Positions 23,577 through 25,190 of a stretch of 25,190 nucleotides of DNA are shown piece after piece. This stretch comes from a virus. A model generated the notes under the pieces. That model did not search any database, was not told the origin of the DNA, and saw only the letters and a list, made by a program, of their open reading frames with translations. The stretch lies in the IMG/VR virus record IMGVR_UViG_3300018416_000106, positions 1 to 25,190 of that record; one strand, written 5' to 3'. Every line of letters starts with the position of its first letter. Within the stretch, counting starts at the first letter, position 1. The translations under genes were made by a program, and so were the position numbers.

Positions 23577-25190
23577 ATGGCACTCTTTACACCGTCCGAA
23601 TCACCAGCGGTTGTCGTCAAAGAGATAGATCTGACTGGCGGTGTGCCAAATGTCCAGTCAACTACAGGCGCAATCGTAGGTAATTTTAGATGGGGTCCAG
23701 TTGGTCAGCGCACAGCTATCGCCAATGAAGCAGAATTGGTAAGTACCTTTGCTTCACCAGACTCGTCTAATACAATAGATTTCCATAACGCAGCATATTT
23801 CTTGCGTTATTCAAACTCTTTACAGGTAGTAAGAGAAGCTACTGCATCTGCATATAATGCTCGTTCTACAACAGGGCAGACAGCAGCTGATAGTAACGGA
23901 TCTTTACCTCTAGAGACTGTTAACAATAAAGATGATTTTGATGCACAACAATCTGCATTAGATTCAGATAGTCATACATTTTTGGCTAGATATCCTGGGG
24001 AAATTGGTAACTCTCTTAGAATTTCTATTTGTCCATCAAGTGATTCAGCATTTTCCGCATGGTCATATGCATCATCATTTGATACAGTACCAGGAACAAG
24101 CACATTTGCCACTAATAAAAATGCATCAAACGATGAAATTCATGTGGCAGTTATCGATAAGAATGGTACTCTATCAGGTACAGCCGGAACGATTTTGGAA
24201 ACCTTCCCCTATGTTTCAGTAGCTTCTAACGCTAAAACTGACGAGGGACAAACCAACTATGTTGTTGATGTTATCAATGAAAGATCTCAATATGTTCATA
24301 TGGTTGGATTTGATTCCAATTACGCAAATGCATCAGCAGGAGCGGGATCAACTGCAGATAGCGGAGATAATTTCTCTCCAGGATTAACTGCAGCAACCAA
24401 CTACGATTTTGCAAATGGTGCTAATTCAGGCGCTTTGACTACATCAGAATTTCTATCAGGATTTGATCTTTTTGAAGATAAAGACACTGTAGAAGTTGAC
24501 TTTTTGATTGCGCCAGGTATGGTAACTCGTGTAGATCAAACGACTGTTGTTAATGATTTGGTTTCAACAGCCAGTTCATTAAGAAAAGATTGTGTTGTTA
24601 TAGGTTCACCAGCAAGAAATGATGTTATTGGTATTACTTCTGCAGCAACAGCGGTAACAAATGTAGTTGCAACTGCCAATACCTTTACTAAGAGTTCTTA
24701 TCTAATAACTGATAATAACTATCTGAAAGTCTACGACAAATATAACGATCAGTATATCCAAATTCCAGCTTCTTCTTCAACAGCTGGTATTATGGCAGCA
24801 ACTGATTTGAATAGAGCCCCATGGTTTTCACCAGCAGGTTCTAGACGTGGTCAATACTTAGGTATTACTTCACTAGCATATACACCTTCTAAATCACAAA
24901 GAGATACTCTTTATAAAGCAGGTGTAAATCCAATTGCAAACATTCCTGGTCAAGGGGTACTACTGTTTGGTGATAAAACCAATCTTGGAAGACCTTCTGC
25001 ATTCGATCGTATTAACGTACGTCGTCTTTTCTTGGTTCTTGAAAGAGCAATCGGTAGAGCAGCAGAACAAGTTATGTTCGAATTCAATGATGAATTTACA
25101 AGAGCAGAATTTGTTAACATCGTAGAGCCAGTATTAAGAGAAGTAAAAGGCAGACGTGGTATTACTGATTTCCGTGTCGTTTGTGACGAA
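23577..25190 (+). CDS. 18: Tail sheath protein gp18, 3' end outside the window
   Basis: The frame is open from the ATG at 23577 to the last base (538 codons); T4 gp18 has 659, so roughly the last fifth is missing. The start MALFTPSESPAVVVKEIDLT, then VQSTTGAIVGNFRWGPVGQ, is the classic sheath opening. Further family motifs are FLRYSNSLQVVRE, ARYPGEIGNSLRISI, FLIAPGM, APWFSPAGSRRGQ, LYKAGVNPIANIPGQG, INVRRLFLVLERAI and FEFNDEFTR. gp18 stacks as hexameric rings around the tail tube and contracts during infection. Insertions in the middle (about residues 100-300) are variable in the family. GAGAAGGA lies 7 bases before the ATG, and a late promoter lies further upstream. Confidence 0.96.
   Translation, partial: MALFTPSESPAVVVKEIDLTGGVPNVQSTTGAIVGNFRWGPVGQRTAIANEAELVSTFASPDSSNTIDFHNAAYFLRYSNSLQVVREATASAYNARSTTGQTAADSNGSLPLETVNNKDDFDAQQSALDSDSHTFLARYPGEIGNSLRISICPSSDSAFSAWSYASSFDTVPGTSTFATNKNASNDEIHVAVIDKNGTLSGTAGTILETFPYVSVASNAKTDEGQTNYVVDVINERSQYVHMVGFDSNYANASAGAGSTADSGDNFSPGLTAATNYDFANGANSGALTTSEFLSGFDLFEDKDTVEVDFLIAPGMVTRVDQTTVVNDLVSTASSLRKDCVVIGSPARNDVIGITSAATAVTNVVATANTFTKSSYLITDNNYLKVYDKYNDQYIQIPASSSTAGIMAATDLNRAPWFSPAGSRRGQYLGITSLAYTPSKSQRDTLYKAGVNPIANIPGQGVLLFGDKTNLGRPSAFDRINVRRLFLVLERAIGRAAEQVMFEFNDEFTRAEFVNIVEPVLREVKGRRGITDFRVVCDE

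Overview
The window is a contiguous stretch of the late (virion) region of a T4-like, contractile-tailed phage. It is AT-rich, and every gene lies on the + strand. The right-hand third carries the conserved T4 order 13-14-15-16-17-18: neck proteins, tail completion protein, small and large terminase, and tail sheath. Three intergenic matches to the T4 late promoter sequence TATAAATA divide it into transcription units. The tail-fibre modules are of the kind I associate with marine T4-like phages: LYYTTAR repeats, GYTGSxG collagen-like repeats, LWWD...QWVDA modules and Gly-rich adhesins. A marine phage is therefore likely, but the host cannot be read from this window.

Layout. 1-3414: 3' part of a very large fibre protein that began upstream of the window. 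3473-15585: ten closely packed genes for fibre, baseplate-appendage or adhesin proteins, sitting where T4 has genes 10, 11, 12 and wac. In order these are a cupredoxin/collagen-like fibre, a tandem C1q-like protein, a small beta protein, a 1794-residue beta-propeller protein, a collagen-like fibre, two small related beta proteins, a MAM-like adhesin and a Gly-rich adhesin. 15603-18866: a 1087-residue multidomain enzyme with three glycosyltransferase domains and a C-terminal FkbM-type methyltransferase. 18905-21331: gp13, gp14 and gp15. 21343-21579: an unrecognised Cys-rich small protein. 21576-23493: gp16 and gp17. 23577-end: gp18, cut by the window edge.

How the genes work together. gp13/14/15 close the head and tail and join them, gp16/17 package the DNA, and gp18 forms the contractile sheath. 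The upstream cluster builds the host-recognition apparatus. The glycosyltransferase/methyltransferase gene lies between the adhesins and the neck genes, so its product may decorate virion or host glycans; this is inference.

The most unusual signal is a cupredoxin-like domain with an amicyanin-length C-x2-H-x2-M copper loop. It occurs four times in three fibre genes. Three copies look like insertions into other domains, and one of those appears circularly permuted and set inside a beta-propeller. Also notable are the four-domain enzyme, the Cys-rich protein between genes 15 and 16, and a GC-rich direct repeat inside gene 16. No gene-free stretch exceeds 100 bases. I saw no tRNA, CRISPR array or insertion sequence.
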